From the NCBI RefSeq assembly GCF_030127125.1, contig NZ_CP126156.1:124001-188000 (forward strand): a stretch of 64,000 nucleotides of DNA, in the 5' to 3' direction. The translations under genes and the position numbers were made by a program. Origin of the DNA: Halobaculum litoreum. Its GTDB lineage: Archaea > Halobacteriota > Halobacteria > Halobacteriales > Haloferacaceae. Below, one piece after another: positions 45,692-57,475 of the stretch (positions within the stretch are counted from its first letter, which is position 1; each line of letters opens with the position of its first letter). The notes under the pieces are model-generated. The model had not been told where the DNA came from, ran no database searches, and was given only the letters and a program-made list of their open reading frames with translations.

Positions 45692-45815
45692 GCGTGGTAA
45701 CTGGGAGCACGGCACTTAGGTACGCACCGCATAACGGCGGGCAGGGTGTGCGTGCCGCCGATCCCGGGTCGAGCCGTCGTCGGCCGGTTTCGGGGGCGCG
45801 CGGACGGCTCGACGC

Positions 45816-46793
45816 CTACTCGTGCCCGGAGACGCGCACCGGTTCGTACGGCTCCTCGAGGTACTCGACGTCGGACGACGACAGCGACAGCTCGAGCGCC
45901 TCCACGGCGTCCTCGAGGTGTTCGACGCTCGTCGTCCCCACGATGGGCGCGTCGACCGCGTCCTGCTCGAACAGCCACGCGAGCGCGACCTGTGCCATCT
46001 TCACGCCCTTCTCGTCGGCGAGTTCGGCGACGCGGGCGTTGATCTCCTCGCCGCCGCCCTCGAGGTACGGGTGGCGACGCGCGTGTTCCTCGCTCTCGCC
46101 GCGGGTCGTCGCGTCGAGTTCGTCGACCGGCCGCGTGAGCCACCCGCGCGCGAGCGGCGACCACGGGACGACGCCGACGCCCTCGCGCTCGCACAGCGGG
46201 AGCATCTCGCGCTCCTCCTCGCGGTACAGGAGGTTGTAGTGGTTCTGCATCGTCACGTACCGCTCCAGCCCCAGCGCGTCGGCGGTGTGGAGCGCGTCGG
46301 CGAACTGGTGGGCCCACATCGAGGAGGCCCCGACGTAGCGCGCCTTCCGGTCGCGGACGGCCTCGTCGAGCGCCCGCACCGTTTGCTCGACGGGCGTGTC
46401 GTAGTCCCAGCGGTGGGTCTGGTACAGGTCGACCGTCTCCATCCCGAGGCGCTCCAGCGAGTTGTCCAACTCCTGTTGGATCGCCTTCCGGGAGAGGCCG
46501 CCGGAGTTGGGGTCCTCGGAGCGCATCTGGAAGTACCCCTTCGTCGCGACGACGAACTCGTCGCGGTCGTACTCCGCGAGCGCGTCGCCGAGCACGCGCT
46601 CGGAGGCGCCGTCCGAGTACATGTTCGCGGTGTCGAAGAAGTTCACACCCAACTCGACGGCGCGGTCGACGAGTTCGCGGCCCGCCTCCTCGCCGAGCAC
46701 CCAGTCGCGCCAGTCGGGGTCGCCGAAGCTCATGCAGCCGAGACAGATGCGCGAGACGGTCATCCCCGTGTCGCCGAGGGTGGTGTACTCCAT
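45816..46793 (-). CDS. aldo/keto reductase
   Basis: A 325-residue NADPH-dependent oxidoreductase with TIM-barrel fold. It starts MEYTTLGDTGMTVSRICLGC, with the catalytic Asp and Tyr in NFFDTANMYSDG, Lys in VVATKGYF, and His in YQTHRWDY. Cofactor-binding C-terminal blocks include VGTTSVEHLEDAVEAL. It is the YajO/Tas-like subfamily. Substrate unknown. Divergent from the acyl-CoA synthetase at 46910 with 116 bases between. Confidence 0.93.
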   Translation of the reverse strand: MEYTTLGDTGMTVSRICLGCMSFGDPDWRDWVLGEEAGRELVDRAVELGVNFFDTANMYSDGASERVLGDALAEYDRDEFVVATKGYFQMRSEDPNSGGLSRKAIQQELDNSLERLGMETVDLYQTHRWDYDTPVEQTVRALDEAVRDRKARYVGASSMWAHQFADALHTADALGLERYVTMQNHYNLLYREEEREMLPLCEREGVGVVPWSPLARGWLTRPVDELDATTRGESEEHARRHPYLEGGGEEINARVAELADEKGVKMAQVALAWLFEQDAVDAPIVGTTSVEHLEDAVEALELSLSSSDVEYLEEPYEPVRVSGHE

Positions 46794-46880
46794 GTCGCGA
46801 GCCTCGCGGGGGGACGACTAAAACACGGGTGTCCGTGGCACACCGGCCGCCCCCGGTGCGTGCCAACGGGACCCAAACGA

Positions 46881-46885
46881 TTATT
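46881..46885 (+). promoter_or_regulatory. TATA-like box for the acyl-CoA synthetase gene
   Basis: TTATT lies 25-29 bases upstream of ATG 46910, which supports that start over GTG 46829. Confidence 0.45.
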
Positions 46886-46909
46886 CCCGATACTGTCCAC
46901 GGTCAGCGT

Positions 46910-48565
46910 ATGCCGGTCGACTACGACGCCGCCGTCGCCGACTTCGAGTGGGACATCCCGGACGACTACACCCTCCCGGCGGTGATCGAGGGCCACGCGG
47001 AGGCGTACGGCGACCGGGTCGCCGTCACGTTCCTGGACGACGAGGGGACGCGCGCCGAGCGGACGTACGCGGACATCCACGACGACACGAACCGCTTCGC
47101 CAACGCCCTCGAGGAACTTGGCGTCGGGGAGGGCGACCGCGTCATGCACCTGTTCCCGCGCCACCCCGACGCGTTCGCCGTCCAACTCGGCGTGTTGAAG
47201 CGGGGGGCGCTGCTCGTGCCGTGCTCGGAGATGCTGAAGCCGAAGGACTTGGCCTTCCGCGCGAACGACTGCGAGGCGACGACCGTCGTCGCCCACGAGT
47301 CGCTCGTCGACATGGTCGACCCGATCGTCGACGACACGCCCGTCGACACCCTGATCTGTCTCGACGGGAGCCCCGAGGGCTGGCACGCGTTCGACGACCT
47401 GCTCGACGGGCGGGCGACCGAGCACGACGGGCCCGCGGTCGGCGCACAGGACCCCATGAGCATCAACTACACCTCCGGGACGACGGGCCAGCCCAAGCCC
47501 GTCCTCCACAAGCACCGCTGGATGCGCGCGTTCGAGTTGGTGAACGCGCCGTACTGGTGGGGCGTCACCGCGGAAGGGACGGACGCGCCGGGCGTCGCCG
47601 CCGACGACGTCGACCTCGACGAGGAGCTGCTGTGGGCCACGACCGGCACCGGGTGGGCGAAGTGGTTCTGGTCGCCCGTCGGCGTCGGCATCACCACCGG
47701 CGCTCGCCAACTGCTGTACGAGGGCGAGTTCGACGCCGACGAGTTCCTCTCGGTGATGGAGCGCGAGGGCGTCACCCGGCTGTGTGCCGTCCCGACGCAG
47801 TACCGGATGTTCACCCAGACGGACCTCTCGAACTACGACCTCGAGTTGAAAGAGGCGCTGTCGGCGGGCGAGCCGCTCAACCGCGAGCCGATCGAGGCGC
47901 TCCAGGAGGCGTACGGCATCACGCCCCGCGACGGCTACGGGCAGACCGAGACCGTCTGTCTCGTCTCCAACTACCCCGGGATCGACGTGAAGGAGGGGTC
48001 GATGGGGAAGCCGACGCCCGGCCTCGGCACCACGATCATCGACACCCAAGAGGAGGAGGAAGTCGAGCCCGGCGAGATCGGTGAAGTGGCGGTGCCGGTG
48101 GGCTGTCCGGGCATCTTCGAGCAGTACTACGAGAAGCCCGAGCTCGACGCGAAGACGTTCTCGGGCGACTACTACCGCACCGGCGACCTCGCCCGCGAGG
48201 ACGAGGACGGCTACTTCTTCTTCGAGGGGCGCGCCGACGACATCATCCTCTCTGCGGGCTACCGCATCGGCCCGTTCGAGGTGGAGGACGCGCTCGTCTC
48301 CCACGAGGCCGTCGCCGAGGCCGCGGCTGTCGGCTCCCCCCACGAGGAGCGCGGCAACGTCGTGAAGGCGTACGTCGTCCTCGCGGCCGGCTACGAGGGG
48401 AGCGACGAGCTGACCGCCGAACTGCAGGAGTACATGAAAGCGGAGACGGCGCCGTACAAGTACCCGCGCCGGATCGAGTACGTCGACGAGCTGCCGAAGA
48501 CCTCCTCGGGCAAGACGCGCCGGATCGAGCTGCGCCAGCGCGAGGAGGAGCTGTTCGGGGAGTAA
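46910..48565 (+). CDS. acyl-CoA synthetase (AMP-forming), medium-chain/acetyl type
   Basis: A 551-residue ANL-superfamily enzyme that activates a carboxylic acid to acyl-CoA through an acyl-AMP. The P-loop motif is YTSGTTGQPKPVLHK; the ATP motif is GYGQTETVCLVSNY; the hinge is YRTGDLAREDEDGYFFFEGR; and the catalytic C-terminal Lys is in LPKTSSGKTRRIELRQ. The FWSPVGVGITTGARQLLYEG block points to short- or medium-chain acid ligases (ACSM-like). The exact acid is not evident. Confidence 0.92.
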   Translation: MPVDYDAAVADFEWDIPDDYTLPAVIEGHAEAYGDRVAVTFLDDEGTRAERTYADIHDDTNRFANALEELGVGEGDRVMHLFPRHPDAFAVQLGVLKRGALLVPCSEMLKPKDLAFRANDCEATTVVAHESLVDMVDPIVDDTPVDTLICLDGSPEGWHAFDDLLDGRATEHDGPAVGAQDPMSINYTSGTTGQPKPVLHKHRWMRAFELVNAPYWWGVTAEGTDAPGVAADDVDLDEELLWATTGTGWAKWFWSPVGVGITTGARQLLYEGEFDADEFLSVMEREGVTRLCAVPTQYRMFTQTDLSNYDLELKEALSAGEPLNREPIEALQEAYGITPRDGYGQTETVCLVSNYPGIDVKEGSMGKPTPGLGTTIIDTQEEEEVEPGEIGEVAVPVGCPGIFEQYYEKPELDAKTFSGDYYRTGDLAREDEDGYFFFEGRADDIILSAGYRIGPFEVEDALVSHEAVAEAAAVGSPHEERGNVVKAYVVLAAGYEGSDELTAELQEYMKAETAPYKYPRRIEYVDELPKTSSGKTRRIELRQREEELFGE

Positions 48566-48707
48566 GCCGCGACACCGCGGCCGCCGCCCGGCCCCCGACG
48601 CCCCGCCACAACGACCTTACGCTCGCCGTCCGTGGGATCGCTATCGACCCGCCCGCCGGCACCGCCTTCTCACCGTCCCACCACCCACGAAGCCCCACCC
48701 ACCCCCA

Positions 48708-50230
48708 ATGACCGTCTGGCTCCTCGGCGACCAACTGCACCGCGACGCCGCACCGCTCCAGTCCGACGACCACGTCCTCATGATCGAGGCGCACAACTTC
48801 GCCGAGCGCATGCCGTACCACCCGCAGAAGCTCACGCTCGTGTTCTCGGCGATGCGCCACGCCCGCGACGCGCTCCGCGCGGACGGGTACGACGTGACGT
48901 ACGTCGAGGCCGAGTCGTTCGGCGACGGGCTCGACCGCTACTTCGAGGCGAACCCGGGCGACGCGCTCGTCTTCCAGCGCCCCCCGAGCCACGGCGCCGG
49001 CGAGCGCCTGCGCGACATGGTCGAGGCACGCGGCGGCGACTGTACGCTCGTCGCCAACGACGGCTTCCTCACCACTCCGGCGGAGTGGGACGACTGGGCC
49101 GACGCGAACGGCGGGTCGGGCGCGACGTACCGACAGGAGCACTGGTACCGCCACGTCCGCCGCGAGACGGGGGTCCTGATGGACGGCGACGACCCCGTGG
49201 GCGGCGAGTGGAACTACGACGACGAGAACCGCGAGACGCCCCCCGAGGACTGGTCGCCGCCGCCGATCCCGGAGTTCGAGCCCGACGCGATCACGCGGGA
49301 GGTGCACGCGTTCGTCGCCGAGCGCTACGACGACCACTGGGGGGAGTGGGGACCTCGCGGACTTCGTGTGGCCGGTCACCCGCGAGCAGGCGCTGACGGC
49401 GTTGCAGCACTTCGTCGAGGTGCGCCTACCGGAGTTCGGGCCGTACCAGGACGCGATGGTCGAGGGGGGAGTGGGCGCTGGACCACTCGCTGCTGTCGCC
49501 GGCGATCAACCTCGGCCTGCTCGGCCCGCGTGAGGTCGTCGACGCGGCGGTCGACGCCTACGAGGACCCGGAGACCGACGTCCCGCTCAACTCCGTCGAG
49601 GGGTTCGTCCGGCAGGTGATCGGCTGGCGGGAGTTCATGCGCCACGTGTACCGCGAGTCGATGCCGGCGATGGGCGAGGCGAACCAACTGGACCAGACGC
49701 GCGACCTCCCCGAGGCGTACTGGACCGGCGACACGGACATGGTGTGTCTCTCGGAGGCGGTGGGGCACGTCCGCGACCACGGCTACGCCCACCACATCGA
49801 GCGCCTGATGGTGCTCGCGAACTTCGCGCTGATCTACGGCGCCGACCCCCACGAGCTGAACCGCTGGTTCCACCTCGGCTTCGTCGACGCCTTCCACTGG
49901 GTGACGACGCCGAACGTGGTGGGCATGGGAACGTTCGCGACGGACGCGCTCTCCTCGAAGCCGTACGCCTCCTCCGCGAACTACGTGAACGGGATGAGCG
50001 ACTACTGCTCGGGGTGTCCGTACTACCACACCAAGACGACCGGCGAGGGTGCCTGCCCGTTCAACGCCCTCTACTGGGACTTCCTGAAGGACAACGAGGA
50101 GACGCTCCGCGGGACGGGGCGAATGGGGCTGATGTACTCCCACGTCGACGGGAAGGACGACGAGGAGTGGGCCGCGATCCGGGAACGCGCCGCCGAGGTG
50201 CGGGAGATGGGCGCCGACGGGACGCTGTAA
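48708..50230 (+). CDS. Fe-S cluster cryptochrome/(6-4) photolyase family protein, two frame breaks
   Basis: A PhrB/FeS-BCP-type flavoprotein of about 506 residues for light-driven DNA repair. The N-terminus is MTVWLLGDQLHRDAAPLQSD (cofactor-binding domain). The FAD region includes EGFVRQVIGWREFMRHVY and HIERLMVLANFALIYGADPH. The 4Fe-4S ligands match the family spacing: Cys in DMVCLSEAVGH, then CSGC and Cys 13 residues later in GEGACPF. Two extra bases break the frame: one in 49339-49351 (G6 or G4) and one in the G6 run 49464-49469. Correcting both gives a continuous protein. Confidence 0.85.
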
Positions 50231-50254
50231 CCGGGAGGACGGACGCCGACGGGC

Positions 50255-52828
<2,574 letters not shown>

Positions 52829-53005
52829 ACCACCTAGTACGGGGGCCCTATTCATGCGGTTTGTGCCTTCGAGACCGCGACCGGATCGCCGCGTGGATCT
52901 TCGAAACCAAAGCGACACACGCAATCGACACAGCGTCCCAAAGCGGCGCGACGGTCCGGCTCCGACACCGAAATCCACATCACCCCGGATCGGCTACCCC
53001 GAGGC

Positions 53006-53203
53006 ATGACGACGCTGACCGTCACCGGGATGACCTGCGGCGGCTGCGAACAGAACGTGGTGGACGCGCTGGAGGCGCTGGACGGCGTCGAGCGCGTCAC
53101 CGCCGACCACGAGGCGAACGTCGTGACCGTCGAGGGCGACGCCGACCCCCTCGACCTGATCGCGGCGGTGCCCGAGCAGTACGAGGTCGAGTCGACCGAC
53201 TGA
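53006..53203 (+). CDS. copZ: copper chaperone CopZ-like heavy-metal-associated domain protein
   Basis: A 65-residue single HMA domain: MTTLTVTGMTCGGCEQNVVD with Cys11 and Cys14, then EALDGVERVTADHEANVVTV and an acidic end. It would bind Cu+ and hand it to CopA, encoded divergently. The intergenic region has A/T-rich patches (ttcgaaacc near 52901 and gaatag on the minus strand near 52850) that could hold both promoters and a regulator site, but no clear operator can be named. Confidence 0.9.
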   Translation: MTTLTVTGMTCGGCEQNVVDALEALDGVERVTADHEANVVTVEGDADPLDLIAAVPEQYEVESTD

Positions 53204-53235
53204 GGGCGCGTCGCTCCCGCCGTCGCGGGGGCCGC

Positions 53236-53829
53236 CTACCGCCCCATCGTGTAGAACTCCTCGTTGGGCCGCCAGTCGGCGAACGTCGCCATCCGGTTGG
53301 AGAAGTTGAAGAAGGCGGCGACCATCCCGATGTCCCACACCTCCGCCTGCGAGTAGCCCGCCTCCAGCAGGAGGTCCAGATCCTCGGTCGTCACCGCGTC
53401 CGGCTCCTCCGTCAGCTTCACCGCCACCTCCAGCATGGCCATGCGCTCGTCGCTCACGTCGGCGGTGCGGTGGTTGCTCGTCAACTGGTCGGCGAGGTGG
53501 GGGTCCTTCGCGTAGATGCGGACGAGCGCGCCGTGGGCGACGTTGCAGTACAGGCAGTTGTTCCGGCCGGAGACGGCGACGACGATCATCTCCACCTCCG
53601 CGCGGTCGAGGGTGGTGTCCTCGACGAAGGCGTCGTGGAAGTCGAGGAACGCCCGGAAGTGGCTCGGCTTGTACGCCAGCGCGGACATCACGTTCGGCGT
53701 GAAGCCGGCGCGCTCGGTCTCCTCGTCCAGTCGCTCGCGGACGTCGGCGGGCACCTCGTCGTAGTCGGGCACGGGGAAGCGGCGCTGGGCGTCGTCGAGC
53801 AACTCGGGGGTGGCGGACTCCTCGCTCAT
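53236..53829 (-). CDS. AhpD-like / carboxymuconolactone decarboxylase family peroxidase-related protein
   Basis: A 197-residue helical protein. The redox motif is NNCLYCNVAHG, with C92, C95 and H99, as in AhpD and peroxidase-related enzymes. Later blocks MLEVAVKLTEEPDAVTTEDL and WDIGMVAAFFNFSNRMATFA match the uncharacterised peroxidase-related (YciW-like) group. It probably reduces peroxides or disulfides in the cytoplasm. Convergent with copZ, 32 bases apart. Confidence 0.88.
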   Translation of the reverse strand: MSEESATPELLDDAQRRFPVPDYDEVPADVRERLDEETERAGFTPNVMSALAYKPSHFRAFLDFHDAFVEDTTLDRAEVEMIVVAVSGRNNCLYCNVAHGALVRIYAKDPHLADQLTSNHRTADVSDERMAMLEVAVKLTEEPDAVTTEDLDLLLEAGYSQAEVWDIGMVAAFFNFSNRMATFADWRPNEEFYTMGR

Positions 53830-53913
53830 GGGGCTGGCTTCGACGACCCGGGGTAAATCCCTACCCCCGATCGCGGGCGACGTCGGCCGCCGCGGCGTCG
53901 CGCGGGACGCGCC

Positions 53914-54114
53914 TCAGTTCCGGCCGAGCAGGAGGTACAACACGAGGCCCAGCAGCGGCGCGAGGAACACGACGATCGCCCACAGGAACGCCGGGTGCTG
54001 GCTGTTGCGCTGGGCGTCCTTGTACGTCCAGTACACCATGTAGATGAACAGCGCCGTGAACAACAGCCACAGGAGGAACGCGAAGGCGCCGCCGGCGCTT
54101 TGGAGGAGGACCAT
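53914..54114 (-). CDS. small two-helix membrane protein (PLDc_N-like)
   Basis: A 66-residue protein. Helix one is GAFAFLLWLLFTALFIYMVY; then a short loop WTYKDAQRNSQHPAFLW, and helix two IVVFLAPLLGLVLYLLLGRN. The layout is that of the short phospholipase D N-terminal-like membrane proteins. ATG 54114 is favoured over GTG 54123. Function unknown. Confidence 0.7.
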   Translation of the reverse strand: MVLLQSAGGAFAFLLWLLFTALFIYMVYWTYKDAQRNSQHPAFLWAIVVFLAPLLGLVLYLLLGRN

Positions 54115-54155
54115 GCACGCCACGGCTCACGCTTCGGCGATAGGTCTTGTGGTCG

Positions 54156-54683
54156 TCAGATCGGGAGCCCCCGCACCGCCAGCGCGACCGACCCGGCCAT
54201 CGCGAACACGCCGAGCCCGAACAGCCCCCAGTTCCACAGCGTCGAGTCGGCGGGCGTGAGGTACAGCGACCACTCCCGCGGGTACGGCCACAGGAAGTTG
54301 ACGCCGGCGGGCGTGATCACGTCGCCCAGCAGGTGCGTGAAGACCGCGCCGAACCCCAGCAGGAAGCCGAACGCGACCATCGACACGCCGCCGGGGACCG
54401 CGACCGACAACACCGGCTCGACGAGCGAGGCGGCGGCGGCGAACACCGCCCCCACCGCCCCCGCGAACAGCAGCGAGTGGGTCGGCCCGCGGTGGGGGAT
54501 CCCGGGGATCCGGTGGTCGACGTCCGGGAGCATCGCGAGGTAGAGGACGGTCCCGGCGACGAGCGCGGCGAACACCGGGTAGCCCGTCGACAACAGCCAG
54601 AAGGTGATCGGCGACAGCGTCAGCATCGCGACGCCGAGGTGGCCCCGTCTGAACACGTCCGGGCGTGGGGGCGTCGGGGACAT
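54156..54683 (-). CDS. metal-dependent hydrolase-like membrane protein (YdjM/DUF457 family)
   Basis: A 175-residue membrane protein starting MSPTPPRPDVFRRGHLGVAM. The signature LPDVDHRIPGIPHRGPTHSL holds the family Asp/His metal residues, and THLLGDVITPAGVNFLWPYP the second His/Asp set. About four helices. Members resemble bacterial YdjM and are predicted hydrolases, possibly on lipids. Divergent from the MscS gene, 76 bases away. Confidence 0.88.
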   Translation of the reverse strand: MSPTPPRPDVFRRGHLGVAMLTLSPITFWLLSTGYPVFAALVAGTVLYLAMLPDVDHRIPGIPHRGPTHSLLFAGAVGAVFAAAASLVEPVLSVAVPGGVSMVAFGFLLGFGAVFTHLLGDVITPAGVNFLWPYPREWSLYLTPADSTLWNWGLFGLGVFAMAGSVALAVRGLPI

Positions 54684-54759
54684 GAACGCTCGGGCCGCGG
54701 GCGGCGCGGCCGCGAAGCGGGCGGCGAAGGTATAAGTCCCGGCGGCGGCCCCGAGATGC

Positions 54760-55955
54760 ATGGACGTTCTCGCCTCGTTGGAAGCCCTCCCGCCGTGGCA
54801 GGCGGCCCTCGCGGTCCTCGCGCTCTCGCTCGGCGCGGCGCTGGTCGCCGAGTTCGTCGTCATCCGGGCCGCCCAGCGGTTCGTCACCCGGACCGAGACG
54901 GGGCTCGACGAGATCGCGCTGGCGGAGATCCGGGTGCCGCTCGTCACGTCGCTCGCGCTCGGCGGGGTGTTCCTCCTCACGCGCCTCGACGCCGTCGTCG
55001 CGGCCGTGCCGTTCACCGCCGCGGAGCTGGAGAGCTTCTTCGGCGACCCCGCCCTCACCGTCGTCGTCGTCCTGTGGGCGTGGGGGCTCAACGAGACGGT
55101 GAACCGCTCGGTCGACTACCTGCAGGAGCAGGGCGCCCGCTACGACTTCGCGCCGGTCTTCTCCAACGTCTGGACGATCCTCGTTGCCGCCGGCACGGTC
55201 GGCACCGTCCTCTACATCTGGGAGATCGACGTCACCCCGCTGCTCGCGGGGGCGGGCATCGCCGGCATCGCGGTCGGCTTCGCCGCCAAGGACACCGTCG
55301 CCAACTTCTTCGGCGGCGTCGCGCTGTACTTCGACGACACCTACCGCGTCGGCGACTTCGTCGAGTTGGACTCCGGCGAGACCGGGACGGTGGTGAAGGT
55401 GGGCGTGCGCTCGACGACGCTGCTCACCCGCGACGAGGTGCTCGTCACCGTCCCCAACTCCGTGCTCAACGCGACGAAGGTGATCAACCAGTCGGCGCCC
55501 TCGCGGCGGCGGCGCATCCGCGTCCCCGTCGGCGTCGCCTACGGCACCGACCTCGACGACCTGGAGGCGCTGCTCGTCGACATCGCCCTCGCGGAGAACC
55601 TGGTGCTCGACTCCCCCAAGCCGCGGTGTCGCTTCCGGCGGTTCGGCGACTCGGCGCTGGAGTACGAACTCCTCTGTTGGGTGGCGTCGCCGACGCGGCG
55701 CGCGAAGGCGACCCACCGGCTCAACCGCGCCATCCACGACCGGTTCGCCGAGGCGGGGATCGACATCCCGTACCCCCGCCGCGACGTGACGGTCCACGCC
55801 GACGGGGCGCCCGCCGACGCGGCGTCCGGGGTGCCGGTCGGGCGTGCCGGGGCCGGCGCCGACTCGGCCGCGACGGACGGCGGCGGCCCCGACCCGTCGG
55901 GGGCGAGGCGACCGCCGACGACGCCGGCGACACGGCCGACGGGCGGGGCCGTTAA
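54760..55955 (+). CDS. small-conductance mechanosensitive channel (MscS family), frame broken in the tail
   Basis: An MscS-type channel of about 399 residues. Four N-terminal helices lead to the pore helix and beta domain: GAGIAGIAVGFAAKDTVANF, FFGGVALYFDDTYRVGDFVE, TRDEVLVTVPNSVLNATKVI. The cytoplasmic domain ends at IPYPRRDVTVH. As written the tail turns into Arg/Pro-rich sequence at the G5 run 55899-55903. With one more G the tail reads GEATADDAGDTADGRGR and ends at TAA 55953-55955. It gates on membrane tension during osmotic downshift. Confidence 0.85.
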
Positions 55956-55980
55956 GCCGTCGCCGCACCACGCTGTGCTC

Positions 55981-56124
55981 GTGCCCGTCCTCGCGCAACT
56001 GGGCCCCGTCGACGCGCTCGTGTCGGTGTTCGGGCCGTTCGTCCTCCCGGCGCTGCTGTTCGCGCTCGGGGTCGTCGGCTACCTGTTCCTGCTCGCGCTC
56101 GGACGGCTCGGCGTCGAACTGTGA
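55981..56124 (+). CDS. small single-helix membrane protein (47 aa), hidden behind the MscS tail
   Basis: Once the MscS stop is placed at 55953-55955, an independent short frame remains from GTG 55981 (GTG 55975 possible): VPVLAQLGPVDALVSVFGPF, then a strong membrane helix VLPALLFALGVVGYLFLLAL and the end GRLGVEL. The A/T element GTTAAG (55951-55956) is 25-30 bases upstream, as a TATA box would be. Without the frame correction this appears as a C-terminal helix of MscS. Function unknown. Confidence 0.5.
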   Translation: MPVLAQLGPVDALVSVFGPFVLPALLFALGVVGYLFLLALGRLGVEL

Positions 56125-56139
56125 GCGGCGCCGCCCCGA

Positions 56140-56943
56140 CTATCGGTTCCACGCCGCCGCGTCCGGGTCGATGACCCGCTCGCGGACGTCGTAGTCGGCG
56201 ATCCGTGCGAGGTCCTCGTCGTCCAGCTCCAGTTCCTGCGCCGCGAAGTTGGCGCGGACGTGGTCGCCGGTCGCCTTCGGGATCGGCACGAGCGCGTCCT
56301 GTGCGAACGCCCACGCGAGACACACCGCGGCCGTGCTCGTGTCGTGTTTCTCGGCGATCTCCGCGAGCAGGGGGTCGTCCAGCGCCTCGCCGCGACCCAG
56401 CGGGGAGTAGCCGACGAGCGTGTGGCCGTGCTCGACGGCGTACGCCCGGAGTTCCGCCTGCGGGAACAGGGGGTGACACTCGACTTGGTGGGCGACGACG
56501 GGCGCGTCGAGCAGGTCCCGCGCCTCGTCGAGGAGTGCCGGCGTGAAGTTGGACAGGCCGACCTGGTCGCACAGCCCCTCGGCGCGCAGGTCGTCCATCG
56601 CGCGCAGCGTCTCCTCGGGGTCGTACGCCGAGATCGGCCAGTGGACGTACAGCAGGTCCACGGCGTCGAGGTCGAGGCGCTCCAGCGACTCGCGCGCCGT
56701 GCGCGTGGCGTCGTCGTACGCGAGGTTGTCCGGGTGGACCTTCGTCGCGACGACCACCTCGTCGCGGTCGACGTCGGCCCGGCGGATCCCCTCGCCGACG
56801 GCCGCCTCGTTGTCGTACATCTGGGCGGTGTCGACGTGGCGATAGCCCAGTTCCAACGCCGTCCGCACCGTCTCCGCGCACTCCTCGAAGTCGTCGTTGG
56901 CGGAGGTGCCGAGCCCGATCGGCGGCAGGTCGAAGTCGTTCAT
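56140..56943 (-). CDS. aldo/keto reductase (2,5-diketo-gluconate reductase type)
   Basis: A 267-residue AKR starting MNDFDLPPIGLGTSANDDFE. Catalytic residues: Asp and Tyr in YRHVDTAQMYDNEAAVGEGI, Lys in VVATKVHPDN, His in LLYVHWPISAYDPE. Ligand loop VGLSNFTPALLDEARDLLDA and cofactor block IPKATGDHVRANFAAQ follow. It reduces a sugar or aliphatic aldehyde with NADPH. Divergent from the ferredoxin gene and convergent with the small membrane protein. Confidence 0.93.
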   Translation of the reverse strand: MNDFDLPPIGLGTSANDDFEECAETVRTALELGYRHVDTAQMYDNEAAVGEGIRRADVDRDEVVVATKVHPDNLAYDDATRTARESLERLDLDAVDLLYVHWPISAYDPEETLRAMDDLRAEGLCDQVGLSNFTPALLDEARDLLDAPVVAHQVECHPLFPQAELRAYAVEHGHTLVGYSPLGRGEALDDPLLAEIAEKHDTSTAAVCLAWAFAQDALVPIPKATGDHVRANFAAQELELDDEDLARIADYDVRERVIDPDAAAWNR

Positions 56944-57069
56944 CGCCGGGAGTCGGCGCGTCGCGACCGAAAGCGTTCGGGAGCCGGAAGCGGGCGGTCG
57001 GGCGGCGCCCCGGCGACCGCCGGACGGTCGGGCCGCCGTCGCTTTGTCGGTCGCCTCCGTACGGAAGGT

Positions 57070-57399
57070 ATGCCGACTGTCCGTTTTCGCGACGCCGAGA
57101 TCGACTGCGAGCGCGGCGACACCCTCCGCGACGTGTTGCGAGCGGCCGGGCTGACGCCGCACAACGGACGCGCGGACACGGTGAACTGCCGCGGGCTCGG
57201 CTCCTGCGGCACGTGTGCGGTCCGCGTCGACGGGGCGGTGTCGCCGCCGACGCGCCGCGAGCGGCTCCGGCTGCGCGTCCCCCCGCACGACCCCGACGCG
57301 GGCCTCAGACTCGCGTGTCAGACGACCGTCGAGGGCGACGTGACCGTCGCGAAGCACCCCGGGTTCTGGGGGCAGCACGTCGACGACGACCCCGAGTAA
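57070..57399 (+). CDS. 2Fe-2S ferredoxin (plant type)
   Basis: A 109-residue ferredoxin. Cysteines at C40, C46 and C49 in NCRGLGSCGTCAV, and C83 in LACQTTVEGD, give the 2Fe-2S site with a five-residue first gap. It starts MPTVRFRDAEIDCERGDTLR and ends with an acidic tail. It is shorter than the main haloarchaeal ferredoxin, lacks its large acidic insertion, and probably serves a dedicated reductase or oxygenase. No partner gene is next to it. Confidence 0.9.
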   Translation: MPTVRFRDAEIDCERGDTLRDVLRAAGLTPHNGRADTVNCRGLGSCGTCAVRVDGAVSPPTRRERLRLRVPPHDPDAGLRLACQTTVEGDVTVAKHPGFWGQHVDDDPE

Positions 57400-57475
57400 T
57401 CCCCGGAACCGGCGCCGTCCCGCCGCGCCGCCGGGGTGGGAAACACCCAACTCCCCGGCGACGGAGGGGGGAACG

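Noticed and set aside
39572-45700. A continuous open frame of about 2,040 codons running from nuoM through nuoN and beyond
   Set aside because: Only the first third is NuoM. The rest is Arg/Pro-rich out-of-frame translation of nuoN, the DHH gene and the CBS gene; G/C-rich sequence with few stops produces such frames.
52829-53005. A specific copper-regulator operator between copA and copZ
   Set aside because: There are A/T-rich patches but no clear inverted repeat that I could defend as an operator.
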